64,000 nt of DNA from Megalobrama amblycephala (taxonomy: Eukaryota; Chordata; Actinopteri; Cypriniformes; Xenocyprididae). The stretch is taken from the NCBI RefSeq assembly GCF_018812025.1, contig NC_063065.1, forward strand, positions 31,523,642-31,587,641. Reading direction: 5' to 3'. The translations under genes were made by a program, and so were the position numbers. Each line of letters starts with the position of its first letter. Within the stretch, counting starts at the first letter, position 1. The notes under the pieces were generated by a model. It did no database searches. It worked only from the letters and a program-made list of their open reading frames with translations, and was not told the origin of the DNA. Of the stretch, positions 37,250 through 49,967 are shown piece after piece.

Positions 37250-37552
37250 CATTCATAAGTTTAATGAATAATAAACATTTTTTAAATTACTTTTTAAAAA
37301 ATGTTCACCTTTTGATTGTTATTGTTGCCTCTAGTAATTATGCGTCCGATTTTTAATTTCTAACCTATTTTGGGTTCATTTTCAGCCAGACATGTAGTCA
37401 TTTTAATCAATAGTTGAGTTAAATAAAAACTACCCAGCACGTTGAGCAAACATTTAACCCAACTGCTGGGTTAAAACAACCCAATCACTGGGTTTGTCCA
37501 TTTTTAACCCAACCTGGGTTGTTTTTAAACCCAGCATTTTTTAGTGTGCATG
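37250..37552. mobile_element. GGGTTAAAAACAACCCAA MITE, copy 3 (right half)
   Basis: Shares TCTAGTAATTATGCGTCCGA, TATTTTGGGTTCATTTTCAG and CATTTAACCCAACTGCTGGG with copies 1 and 2. It ends AACCCAGCATTTTTTAGTGT. The left half is missing or degraded. Confidence 0.78.
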
Positions 37553-37721
37553 TTAGATATAGTGTTCATTTTGATTATTATTAAATGCAATATTTTATTT
37601 ACACATTATAATATTCCTATCTGTTCTCTTAGGCTTAAAAACTTTGCAAGTTTTACATCATCTTTTTAAAACTTTTAAGCAAGGGTTTATCAAACCAACA
37701 TTTATATGAACTTCGTTAAAA

Positions 37722-39460
37722 TTACATTTTTCTACTTTCTAACAATGCATGAAAACTATGGAAGCCCGTTTCCGCCACAAAAAAAAAAAAAAAAAAGCCA
37801 ATATAAAAAAAAAGATGAATTGCGACTTTTTAACTCGCAATTGCGTGTTTATAACTCACAATTGCGAGTTATAAAGTCAGAATTTTGAGATATGAAGTTG
37901 CAATTGCGAGTTGTAAAGTCAGAATTCTGAGATATAAAGTCGCAATTGCGAGTTATAAAGTCAGAATTCTGAGATATAAAGTCAGAATTGCGAGTTGTAA
38001 AGTCAGAATTCTGAGATATAAAGTCGCAATTGCGTGATAAAAAGTCAGAATTCTGAGATATAAAGTCGCAACTGCGAGTTGTAAAGTCAGAATTCTGAGA
38101 TATAAAGTCGCAATTGCGAGTTGTAAAGTCAGAATTCTGAGATATAAAGTTGCAATTGCGTGATAAAAAGTCAGAATTCTGAGATATAAAGTCGCAATTG
38201 CGTGATAAAAAGTCAGAATTCTGAGATATAAAGTCGCAATTGCGTGATAAAAAGTCAGAATTCTGAGATATAAAGTCGCAATTGCGTGATAAAAAGTCAG
38301 AATTCTGAGATATAATGTTGCAATTGCAAGTTATAAAGTCAGAATTCTGAGATATAAAGTCGCAATTGCGAGTTGTAAAGTCAGAATTCTGAGATATAAT
38401 GTTGCAATTGCAAGTTATAAAGTCAGAATTCTGAGATATAAAGTTGCAATTGCGTGATAAAAAGTCAGAATTCTGAGATATAAAGTTGCAATTGCGTGAT
38501 AAAAAGTCCGAATTCTGAGATATAAAGTTGCAATTGCGTGATAAAAAGTCAGAATTCTGAGATATAAAGTTGCAATTGCGTGATAAAAAGTCAGAATTCT
38601 GAGATATAAAGTTGCAATTGCGTGATAAAAAGTCAGAATTCTGAGATATAAAGTTGCAATTGCGTGATAAAAAGTCAGAATTCTGAGATATAAAGTTGCA
38701 ATTGCGTGATAAAAAGTCAGAATTCTGAGATATAAAGTTGCAATTGCGTGATAAAAAGTCAGAATTCTGAGATATAAAGTTGCAATTGCGTGATAAAAAG
38801 TCAGAATTCTGAGATATAATGTCGCAATTGCAAGTTATAAAGTCAGAATTCTGAGATATAAAGTTGCAATTGCGTGATAAAAAGTCAGAATTCTGAGATA
38901 TAAAGTTGCAATTGCGTGATAAAAAGTCAGAATTCTGAGATATAAAGTTGCAATTGCGTGATAAAAAGTCAGAATTCTGAGATATAATGTCGCAATTGCA
39001 AGTTATAAAGTCAGAATTCTGAGATATAAAGTTGCAATTGCGTGATAAAAAGTCAGAATTCTGAGATATAAAGTTGCAATTGCGTGATAAAAAGTCAGAA
39101 TTCTGAGATATAAAGTTGCAATTGCGTGATAAAAAGTCAGAATTCTGAGATATAAAGTCGCAATTGCATGATAAAAAGTCAGAATTCTGAGATATAAAGT
39201 CGCAATTGCGTGATAAAAAGTCCGAATTCTGAGATATAAAGTCGCAATTGCGAGTTATAAAGTCAGAATTCTGAGATATAATGTCGCAATTGCGTGATAA
39301 AAAGTCAGAATTCTGAGATATAAAGTTGCAATTGCGTGATAAAAAGTCAGAATTCTGAGATATAAAGTCGCAATTCATCTTTTTTTTTTTTTTGTGGCTG
39401 CGGAAACGGGCTTCCATAGAAAACACTTGCATTGTTAGAAAGTAGAAAAATGTTCTAACA
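37722..39460. repeat. 42-bp minisatellite bounded by inverted repeats
   Basis: The core (about 37815-39372) is some 37 tandem copies of a 42-bp unit, AATTCTGAGATATAAAGTTG then CAATTGCGTGATAAAAAGTCAG. A variant segment is CGAGTTGTAAAGTCAG. The unit is a multiple of three with no stop in one minus-strand frame, so a 543-codon ORF (NSDFLSRNCNFISQ repeated) spans it. The flanks are inverted: CTACTTTCTAACAATGCATG and GGAAGCCCGTTTCCGC on the left, GCGGAAACGGGCTTCC and GTTAGAAAGTAG on the right, each next to an A/T run. I read it as a mobile element whose interior became a minisatellite. Confidence 0.9.
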
Positions 39461-39480
39461 ATGCAAGTGTTTTCATGCAC

Positions 39481-40500
39481 ATCACTTCATTCAATTCATT
39501 TCAAATTCAGGAATTCAATTGGAATTTAAAAAGCCATCTTAATTCAGCTCTGATTGGTGCACGCTACACAAACCTGCTGAATCACTGAAATCAATAGGCT
39601 GAGGTTCAGTAAGTGAGTCAGATTCAGAGCCGCTGACTGATTCAGTGAGTTCAATCAGAGAAGGATGGAAAAGCAGCTCAGTTTAAAGTCGCTCTATTGG
39701 CTAAAGTAAAGAGACATTAGACAGATTTCCCCACACACATCAGAGTTCACTTATCACTTTAGCAACAGTGATGTCTTGACATTACGAGAGTTCATTGAGG
39801 ATACCGAGAGAAGCCTGTTCAACACCACAGGCCTTAAACAAACGAGCACGTTTGCTTCTCACACTATCTATTTGTGCGCAGCGGCTTGCTGTGCAGAGTT
39901 TCACGGCACTTTCCTCCTACAGACTGAGACGCTGCCATTGTCTCCATCACTGTCTGTCAGGAAGAGAACTAAACTCCATAAAGAGACACCACAGATGGAG
40001 CGATGCTAGACTACATGTGAAAACATCAAAGCTGAAGGCCGTGTGATGATGAAGACTGAGGGCACCTTTATGGAGGACCTTGCCACGGGATATTGTTTAA
40101 CTGTCAGCTCACATTCCCCTGCTGTCACCTGCTGACTTTGATACAACTACTAGTGTCATGAACATCCCCGGCTACTCATCTCGTCAGTCAGAACAGCAGC
40201 TTTGATTCATATTTATGCATTTATTCTCTTTGTCATCATTTACTCACCCTCATGTCAATCCAAACCTGTTTGACGGACTTTCTTCTGTGGAACACAAAAG
40301 ATATTCTGAAAAATGTGAACCACTGAATTTTAATGTGTGGACTAAAGCATTCTGCGTGATACTTTTGTTTTGCATTCTGAAGGAAAATTAAGCATATTCA
40401 GGTCATTTTGTGTCAAATCAAACCAAACTTCAGAAACTTCCCCAGTTTTTTATTTTTTTTCCTGAAGAAAGACAAACATTAATAGTGGTAGAGCTGCACG
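39481..40500. other. Intron 1 sequence, no gene seen
   Basis: Unique-looking. It has a short TTTACTCACCCTCATGTCAA block near 40240, resembling the termini of the palindromic MITE family. Overlapping plus-strand ORFs near 39776-40046 have no domain. Confidence 0.4.
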
Positions 40501-40507
40501 ATTGTGG

Positions 40508-40538
<31 letters not shown>

Positions 40539-40540
40539 CA

Positions 40541-42096
40541 CAGGGAGTGCAGAATTATTAGGCAAGTTGATTTTCTGATCATATTTTTTTCCCAAGCACA
40601 TTTTACCAATTCCAATCCACATCAATCTTAATAACTACTATTAATATTGTTTTTAATCATTTATAAGTGATATATAATTGTTCATGAAGGCTGGAAATGA
40701 AAAATGCCTTATATTCAGGTGTGCAGAATTATTAGGCAAGTTTTCTTTTACAGGCAAAATGAGCCAAAAAAGAGATTTAACTCAGACTGAAAAGTCAAAA
40801 ATTATTAAATACTCATGAGAAGGACGCAATACTAATGCAATACTAGAAATTGCAAAGTTAAAGCATGACCAAGGGACAGCAAAATGCTCATTGGGTCAGC
40901 GGGGTCAGACAAAAACAGGTGGAAAAGAAAAGACACGTTAACTGCAAAATAATTAAGAATTAAGGTGAAGAATTAAGTGTGAAACCATCAGGAACCCTTT
41001 AGTCTCCAGCGCCACCATTTTCCAGAACTGCAACCTACCTGGAGTCTCCAGAAGTGCAAGGTCTCAGGATCTCAGAGACTTAAGTTAGCTAAAGAATCCT
41101 AAAAAATGACCCGCACTTGATAAGAATCACAAGCTGAAGTGTTATAAAATACATGAAGACTGGGTTTTTATAGGCCTTATAAACAGACAGCTTGAGAGTG
41201 ACTCCTGAAGGACCAGCACCACATCCTCTTGTACCACTGTTTGAAGAATTTATCTTCCAGAATCTGGCAGTAAGTTTTGGAAGATCATTTTTAGTCCATC
41301 TCTGCAAGACAGACATTTCAGGATAAGAGATGGACTAAAGGTGAACTCAAACACCTTACTGCCAGATTCTGGATAAATTCTTCAAACAGTGGTACAAGAG
41401 GATGTGGTGCTGGTCCATCAGGAGTCATTCTCAAGCTGTCTGTCTATAAGGCCTATTAAAACCCAGTCTTCATGTATTTTATAACACTTCAGCTTGTGAT
41501 TCTTATTAAGAGCGGGTCATTTTTTAGGATTCTTTAGCTAACCTAAGTCTCTGAGATCCTAACACCTTGCACTTCTGGAGACTCCAGGTAGGTTGCAGCT
41601 CTGGAAAATGGTGGCGCTGGAGACTTGGGTTCCTGAAGGGTTCCTGATGGTTTCACACTTAATTCTTCACCTTAATTCTTAATTATTTTGCAGTTAACAC
41701 GTGTCTTTTCTTTTCCACCTGTTTTTGTCTGACCCCGCTGACCCAATGAGCATTTTGCTGTCCCTTGGTCATGCTTTAACTTTGCAATTTCTAGTATTGC
41801 ATTAGTATTGCGTCCTTCTCATGAGTATTTAATAATTTTTGACTTTTCAGTCTGAGTTAAATCTCTTTTTTGGCTCATTTTGCCTGTAAAAGAAAACTTG
41901 CCTAATAATTCTGCACACCTGAATATAAGGCATTTTTCATTTCCAGCCTTCATGAACAATTATATATCACTTATAAATGATTAAAAACAATATTAATAGT
42001 AGTTATTAAGATTGATGTGGATTGGAATTGGTAAAATGTGCTTGGGAAAAAAATATGATCAGAAAATCAACTTGCCTAATAATTCTGCACTCCCTG
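40541..42096. mobile_element. 1.56-kb near-perfect palindrome (CAGGGAGTGCAGAATTATTAG)
   Basis: The left arm (40541 to about 41274) and right arm (about 41355-42096) are inverted copies for some 740 bp with few differences. The spacer of about 80 bp holds GAGATGGACTAAA and its inverse. Each outer end carries GTGCAGAATTATTAGGCAAG twice (40547 and 40721 on the left, mirrored on the right). Flanks are (TA)n, with TA on the right. Both arms can be read as the same coding-like stretch (for example GPAPHPLVPLFEEF on the plus strand), so this looks like one element end duplicated head to head. No intact transposase. Confidence 0.9.
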
Positions 42097-42109
42097 TATA
42101 TATATATAT

Positions 42110-45100
42110 ATATTTTCAAACATTCTGAACAGACAACTAAAGAAAATAACATGTAATTTACTGGCAAAATATTAATTGCTACAGTCTATTTAAAATGTTT
42201 ATTTAATCTGAATGAATTATTTTTTGAAGATTGGTTGAATGAATGATTCAATGACTCACTCATGAAGACTTCATTGTTTCATCACTGGATGAATCAGCTT
42301 TTTTGAACGAATCTCTTGAATTAATGATTCATTAAGACATACATTTTTAAAAATCACTTGTCGCCACCTACTGGTGTAATGATGTAATTGATACAATCTT
42401 TATTTAAAAGAATCGAGTTACTTTTAAAAGGTTTTGATCGCTAACATAGACATCAGTGTTTATATCCAAACTATAAACTTTTGTCCCAGTACTTCTGTGA
42501 TAATCTGAATTATTGTAAGACAGAAATAGTGGTTGAAAAGAATGAAGCTGTTTCATACCTATACATGACAATGACTCTGAATGATCGCTGTGATCCTACT
42601 TGTCAAAGTACGATTAATCATGCAGTTCTAAATAGTAATGAAAGCCAAAATATTAAATGTCATGGATGAATATTTACCCATTATAACCCATTATTGTATT
42701 ATTATAGTAACCCATTATTTTGTAGAAGGGGATTTGGAGCCAAATTAAAGAATGGAAATAATAACTTTAAAAAGATGGCAGCATCATTATTTTATTTTTA
42801 TACAGAGATTGGTAGGTCTACTAAAATCTGTTGACTTCAGCCATCTTTATTTCCACCAAATGCAAATGATGGTTAAAAAAAAAAAAAAAAAAAAAAAATG
42901 GCAAAAAGCACTTTTGTGTGGTTTTTCCCCAAAGTTTGCATGCATGCAACTCAAGAGGTATTAAATATATCTTAATATCCTTTCAGATTCTGGTTCTTAA
43001 CAAAATTTAGTTTTGGTGTCTCCATTTTTAACACCCTACATGGTTCATTCCAAGAGATATGGAGATCTCAGTGTGGCTTCATGAGTAAATTGTGCACATT
43101 TTCAGTGATCAAAAACATTATGTGGGTCATTTTGCATTCATTGCATACATATCTTGCCTTCCTCTATTTAAAACAATGGCACAGAATGTGCCAAAAATAT
43201 AATTATATTAAAATATTATTTTATTTCATGTTATTATAAAGATATCTCAATATAATTTCAGATTCTGGTTTTCAAAATAGAGGATTACTCAGGAAATATT
43301 CATATAGGTCATTTAATATTTTATCTGCATTTCTTTTACAAGGCAAAAAAAAAAAAAAAAAATCAGGTTTGGAACGACATGAAGTTGAGTAAATTATGAT
43401 AACATTATTTGGGGCATTTATTAGTGATGGCCATATCTTCCAATAGCAGAGAGGTTCACTAAATTTAAATTTAAGCATGTCCCTTGAAACAGTCTGAGAG
43501 GAATGCTTTAATTATGTTACAGAATAAAATAGGCCATTACATTACTTCGCCATTCAGGAAAAGAATGCAATTTTGAGTCACTCAACTCTTATAATGCTTT
43601 CAATTAACTTAATTCCATCAGACGCAATCTGATTAAGACCACCTAAGCCATTGTTAAATGAACGGGAACGGGGCGACTCGGCCTCGCACTTGCCGGGTCT
43701 CAAATGTCTGCATTATTTCAGGTCTTAGAAATGAAAAGGACTGAAGAGGATTCATCTAATGCTCAACACAAAGCAAGCAAGAACTCTCGAGACAAAGACT
43801 ACTGATTTTGGGAATCAATGGCAATTGGATTTCACATCTTGAAGCCTTTGGCTTCAACCTCAAATGCAGTAATTGAATTATCTGGCATTGAAAAGCCAAG
43901 TGCTGTTCAATGTCTTTTCGGCAGAGAGAGAAAGCTCTTGCGTGCGCTCAGCTGCGTTTGGCCGCCAAGGCGATCCATTGGTGAAATCCAAGCACGCTGT
44001 GGAGAGTTTAATGAATAGGTGTGCTGTTTGTTCACTATCCCTTCCGTTGCCTGAACAGTGCAGGGGATCAATTGAAGAGTGTGTCGAGTTTTCAGAGCCA
44101 AGCTAATTCATCTTCATCTTGATGTAAATTGGTAAAGTGGGTTGGTTAGCATTCCCAACAACAAATCTCAGACAGAATTTGAGCCAAAGTTCCATTAAAT
44201 TGTAAAAAGACAATATGAATGTATCAAACAGCATTCATTTTACATCCGTAATGTGGCATGCTTCATTAAATATTTAACAGGGATCGAAATTAAGTGAGCA
44301 GCACACAGATTTCATGACCTCAAATCGAGAATCTGTGTCCAAAACTTCATAATTTGTGGCCATGCTTTATTAATGTGTTCCCTAAGTTTAGTTACATCAT
44401 TGCCAAGTTGTGGCCATGATTTAACCAAATTAAAATGAAGGAGCAAATTAGTACAGCATGGCCATGATTTAACTAAAATAAAGAACAAATTTGTGGGAAT
44501 GAATTCTTAAATTTGTGATTGGATATCTTGTTTCTCCCCACATGTCTGTACTCTGATTAGTCGGACAATAAGAACATAAAACCGACTCAATTCATTTCAT
44601 ATTTTGTTAAAAGAAATGGACCAAACACCTGCTGAAATTTTCAATAATTCTGAGTGGTACTTTGATATTCACTACAGTATTGAGTGATTACCATGATGTG
44701 TGTGTGTATATTGCATGGTACTCCAAAGAACTTAAGGAATACAGTGGTATTACCATGGTACAGGTCTATAAACCACCATATTTACATAGAACACATCCAA
44801 AAAAAAAAAAAGCATGGTATTATTGGTAACATTAATTCTGTAGTGCAAGTTAAGATTGATTTCTCTTGCTAATATTTAATTCTGGCTGATGGAAAAACAC
44901 TCACGCAGGTACTTCGCACAGCTGTTTCTTCAAAGCCCATAATCCATCTCAATACTTCAAACCCTATCATAAAAGACAGGCTGTTGTAGGCTAAACACTA
45001 GAGCAGAAACAGCATAGCAAAATAAACCTGCAGCCCAGATTGAAATCAACAGCTCTGCTCTGATTGGTAAAACAGAAGCGTTCAGGGTCAGTCCTGATTT

Positions 45101-45300
45101 TTAGAGAGCCACAGTAATACATTCATATGGCAATAGAATACGGCTTCGAGTCCTGTTTGAACGGCTAAAAATGCTTATGTTAAAACATACACAGTTTAGT
45201 TATGAAAAGAAGTGACAATCAAAGAAACCACCTACATGTCCTGAGTGCTGAGAGCTCAATGGATGTGTACTACAGTATACGAACATGCGTACTTGCAGCC
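42110..45300. other. Intron 1 sequence with short A-runs, no gene seen
   Basis: Mostly unique sequence with (A)n at about 42876-42898, 43346-43363 and 44800. CTTTCAGATTCTGGTTCTTA at 42980 and TTTCAGATTCTGGTTTTCAA at 43256 are part of a short diverged duplication. ORFs in the region have no recognisable domains. Confidence 0.45.
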
Positions 45301-45309
45301 AAAATCATA

Positions 45310-48100
45310 AGAGCGTGTGAGCGGAGTCTCTACAAGCGCACTGCACTCGCAACCAAATCAATCTAAACTCAAAGCCAATCAGAAGAGTGAGTGCGCGGAG
45401 TTTCTGCAAGAACAGTGCACACGCAACCAAATTAATCAAAACTCTCAGCCAATCAGAAAAGCGAGTGGGCGGAGTTTCTGCAAGAACAGTGCACACGCAA
45501 CCAAATTAATCAAAACTCACAGCCAATCAGAAGAGTGAGTGCGCGGAGTTTCTGCAAGAACAGTGCACACGCAACCAAATTAATCAAAACTCTCAGCCAA
45601 TCAGAAAAGGGAGTGGGCGGAGTTTCTGCAAGAACAGTGCACACGCAACCAAATTAATCAAAACTCTCAGCCAATCAGAAAAGGGAGTGGGCGGAGTTTC
45701 TGCAAGAGCAGTGCACTCGTAACCAAATCAATCAAAACTCACAGCCAATCAGAAGAGTGAGTGCGCGGAGTTTCTGCAAGAACAGTGCACACGCAACCAA
45801 ATTAATCAAAACTCTCAGCCAATCAGAAAAGCGAGTGGGCGGAGTTTCTGCAAGAACAGTGCACACGCAACCAAATTAATCAAAACTCACAGCCAATCAG
45901 AAGAGCATGTGGGCGGAGTCTCTCTGCAAGTGCACTGCAATCACAACCAAATCAATCTAAACTCAAAGCCAATCAGAAGAGAGTGTGGGCGGAGTTTCTG
46001 CAAGAGCAGTGCACTCGTAACCAAATCAATCAAAATCCACAGCCAATCAGAAGATAGTGTGGGCGGAGTCTCTCTGCAAGTGCACTGCAATCACAACCAA
46101 ATCAATCTAAACTCAAAGCCAATCAGAAGAGAGTGTGGGCGGAGTTTCTGCAAAAGCAGCGCACTCGTAACCAAATCAATCAAAACTCACAGCCAATCAG
46201 AAGAGTGAGTGGGCGGAGTTTCTGCAAGAACAGTGCACACGCAACCAAATTAATCAAAACTCTCAGCCAATCAGAAAAGCGAGTGGGCGGAGTTTCTGCA
46301 AGAACAGTGCACACGCAACCAAATTTATCAAAACTCACAGCCAATCAGAAGAGCGAGTGGGCGGAGTTTCTGCAAGAACAGTGCACACGCAACCAAATTA
46401 ATCAAAACTCTCAGCCAATCAGAAGAGCGAGTGGGTGGAGTTTCTGCAAGAGCAGTGCACTCGTAACCAAATTAATCAAAACTCTCAGCCAATCAGAAGA
46501 GTGAGTGGGCGGAGTTTCTGCAAGCGCACTGCACACGTAACCAAATTAATCAAAACTCTCAGCCAATCAGAAGAGTGAGTGGGCGGAGTTTCTGCAAGCG
46601 CACTGCACTCGTAACCAAATTAATCAAAACTCACAGCCAATCAGAAGAACGAGTGGGCGGAGTTTCTGCAAGCGCACTGCACTCGTAACCAAATCAACCA
46701 AAACTCACAGCCAATCAGAAGAGCGAGTGGGTGGAGTTTCTGCAAGAGCAGTGCACACGCAACCAAATTAATCAAAACTCTCAGCCAATCAGAAGAGCGA
46801 GTGGGCGGAGTTTCTGCAAACGCACTGCACTCGTAACCAAATCAACCAAAACTCACAGCCAATCAGAAGAGCGAGTGGGTGGAGTTTCTGCAAGAGCAGT
46901 GCACACGCAACCAAATTAATCAAAACTCTCAGCCAATCAGAAAAGCGAGTGGGCGGAGTTTCTGCAAGAACAGTGCACACGCAACCAAATTAATCAAAAC
47001 TCACAGCCAATCAGAAGAGCATGTGGGCGGAGTCTCTCTGCAAGTGCACTGCAATCACAACTAAATCAATCTAAACTCAAAGCCAATCAGAAGAGAGTGT
47101 GGGTGGAGTTTCTGCAAGAGCAGTGCACTCGTAACCAAATCAATCAAAATCCACAGCCAATCAGAAGATAGTGTGGGCGGAGTCTCTCTGCAAGTGCACT
47201 GCAATCACAACCAAATCAATCTAAACTCAAAGCCAATCAGAAGAGAGTGTGGGCGGAGTTTCTGCAAAAGCAGCGCACTCGTAACCAAATCAATCAAAAC
47301 TCACAGCCAATCAGAAGAGTGAGTGGGCGGAGTTTCTGCAAGAACAGTGCACACGCAACCAAATTAATCAAAACTCTCAGCCAATCAGAAAAGCGAGTGG
47401 GCGGAGTTTCTGCAAGAACAGTGCACTCGCAACCAAATTTATCAAAACTCACAGCCAATCAGAAGAGCGAGTGGGCGGAGTTTCTGCAAGAACAGTGCAC
47501 ACGCAACCAAATTAATCAAAACTCTCAGCCAATCAGAAGAGCGAGTGGGTGGAGTTTCTGCAAGAGCAGTGCACTCGTAACCAAATTAATCAAAACTCTC
47601 AGCCAATCAGAAGAGTGAGTGGGCGGAGTTTCTGCAAGCGCACTGCACTCGTAACCAAATTAATCAAAACTCTCAGCCAATCAGAAGAGTGAGTGGGCGG
47701 AGTTTCTGCAAGCGCACTGCACTCGTAACCAAATTAATCAAAACTCACAGCCAATCAGAAGAACGAGTGGGCGGAGTTTCTGCAAGCGCAGTGCACACGC
47801 AACCAAATTAATCAAAACTCTCAGCCAATCAGAAGAGCGAGTGGGTGGAGTTTCTGCAAGAGCAGTGCACACGCAACCAAATTAATCAAAACTCTCAGCC
47901 AATCAGAAGAGCGAGTGGGCGGAGTTTCTGCAAACGCACTGCACTCGTAACCAAATCAACCAAAACTCACAGCCAATCAGAAGAGCGAGTGGGTGGAGTT
48001 TCTGCAAGAGCAGTGCACTCGTAACCAAATTAATCAAAACTCTCAGCCAATCAGAAGAGTGTGTGGGCGGGTCTCTCTGCAAGCACACTTTTCGCAACCA
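45310..48100. repeat. 74-bp satellite with CCAAT and GC-box motifs, about 37 units
   Basis: Tandem units of 74 bp: GAGTGGGCGGAGTTTCTGCA, AGAACAGTGCACACGCAACC, AAATTAATCAAAACTCTCAG, CCAATCAGAAGAGC. Most units contain CCAATCA and GGGCGGAG about 10 bp apart. Variants (AGTCTCTCTGC, GTGCACTGCAATCACAACC) mark a higher-order repeat: the block beginning AAGAGCATGTGGGCGG at 45901 recurs at 47015, and AAGATAGTGTGGGCGG at 46051 recurs at 47165. Both are offset by 1,114 bp, about 15 units. Because 74 is not a multiple of three, reading frames rotate, giving several artefact ORFs. The array ends at an (A)n(TAA)n tract. Confidence 0.95.
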
Positions 48101-48115
48101 AAAAAAAAAAAAAAA

Positions 48116-48151
<36 letters not shown>

Positions 48152-48152
48152 T
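48100..48152. repeat. (A)n(TAA)n tract
   Basis: A poly-A run followed by about 12 AAT/TAA triplets at the right edge of the 74-bp array. It is followed by CACAGCCAATCA, a last fragment of the satellite unit, so the tract arose inside the array. Confidence 0.9.
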
Positions 48153-48169
48153 CACAGCCAATCATTTCT

Positions 48170-49200
48170 TTTAATTCTTTTAAAATAAATAAAGCACATA
48201 ATCAGTGCCTGAGATTATGTGTCATGTCAGCCATGACATTGCGTGGTTGTTTAGAACAAAACTCTTGATTAACAAGAAAAAGATAATACTTTATTGCATG
48301 TTGTGGTCAGGACACAGTGTAAAATGGATTTAGGGTTTGCAGGTAGTATAAGAGGGCGGGACATTTCATTACAGAAAGCATCTGATTGGACAAAAATGAT
48401 AAGTCATCAATATTTTTGCTCTTTTCCTAGAGGAAAAACAATGCAATTTTAAAAACATTTAACAGCTAAAGTTGAATTTGTCAGTGTCTGGGAGTTCACA
48501 AACACAGTCTAACCAAAGCTAACATCGCCGTCGCTGTGCCTAGTCTCCAAGCGGCACAAAGGAATCGTTCCAGAGCTGCTCGGAGTGATTTAACAGAGAA
48601 AAGCTAGGGAAAGCAGGCTTTGCATCTTGCGGGCTCTTCATCAAAGAAAGCCACTCCGCTCAACTCAACTCGCGCTCACCTTCCGTGTGCGGTGGAATTA
48701 ATTACACACGTTTCCTGGCAACCACAATCCCTGCGCCCCGCTGGCTCATACATCACACACACGCACGTCACATGTAAACGCGCATCATCCGCACATGAGA
48801 TTCCCTTCCCCCTTTTCGTTTGAGTCGAGGAGCGCAACCTTTTCTTACCACACAAGAGATCCTGAAGTCATTTCCATAGGTCAGCGCTCTGGCCCCTAAC
48901 CCTTTACGCCCATTACTGCCAGGCTTTTGTCCACGACAGATGTGGATTTGGGTGTGAGGACTCAACCCTCAACCTCCCCCACAAAGCCTTATGTTATATG
49001 TGGCTTTGTCTCTTGGCAAGGAAGGACCTGACAGCTCTCCCATACATGTTAATCCATCGCATTTATAGCAGGTTCACACAGAATATGAGATTTCTTTTAC
49101 CAGTTTCAGAGCTGACTGTTTGTGGAATGGATTTGAATATGGTAAAATGTGTTAAACCCAGCTGAAAATGGCAGCATTAGTAAATTAGCCAATATATTTA
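48170..49200. other. Intron 1 sequence, no gene seen
   Basis: Unique-looking with a moderately G+C-rich patch at about 48600-48900. Short ORFs on both strands overlap and have no domain. No CpG-rich promoter signature strong enough to call. Confidence 0.4.
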
Positions 49201-49967
49201 ACCCTCGTGCTGTGCTGAAACCCCTATAACACTCGTGGTGTTCCCGGTCAAAAATGGCCGGCCTGCAAAAAATTGCTTCTAAATCTCTGGTTATGCTACC
49301 TTATGACCAAATACTGGATTCAATCTTTTTGTCAGCGTGTTTTATTTCAATTCGGACAGGTTTTGTGTTCATTTTTGGAATTGATCAATCGTAGACCTTA
49401 TTTATCTGAGCTTATCTACCTCAGTTTTTGAGTGAAAAAAAGCATTATTTGTGGGTAATTTTGTCAATTTGCACTGTTTACACACTAGTGTGCTGTGATG
49501 TTTAACCAGGAAATTTGTTGAAATGCTTTTATTTTGTACAAAAGTCACACTTGTGGTGTTCACGGTCAAAAATGACCGACCTACAAAAAAATAACAAATC
49601 AATCGTCATGCTATTTTATAACCAAATATTGGATTTAATCATTTTGTCAACTTGTTTTCTTTCAGTTAAGACAGGTTTTGTGTTTATTTTTTAACATGAT
49701 GAACACGCTCATGAACACTAATTGTTTCTCTGATGTTCAACGGAGGGTCATTTTTGACCAATATAAGCTCAGATTGACAAGTTGCCAAAAAGATTGAATC
49801 CAATATTTGGTGATAAAATAGCATAAGATATTTATAAGTTTCTTTTTGTAGGCCAGTCATTTTGACCATGAACACCTCAAGTGTGACTTTGTGCCATTTT
49901 GTACAAAATAAAAGCATTTCAAAACAAATTTCCTGGTTAAACATTAAAGAACACTAGGTGTGATTAG

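Noticed and set aside
37849..39480. 543-codon minus-strand ORF as a repetitive protein gene
   Set aside because: It is a 42-bp minisatellite read in the one stop-free frame. Its flanks are inverted repeats of a mobile element, it has no promoter or splice context, and a related copy with about two units exists at 53030.
45305..48268. Multiple ORFs of 60-123 codons with FLQEQCTRNQINQN-like repeats
   Set aside because: All are translations of the 74-bp satellite. The unit length is not a multiple of three, so frames rotate through the same DNA.
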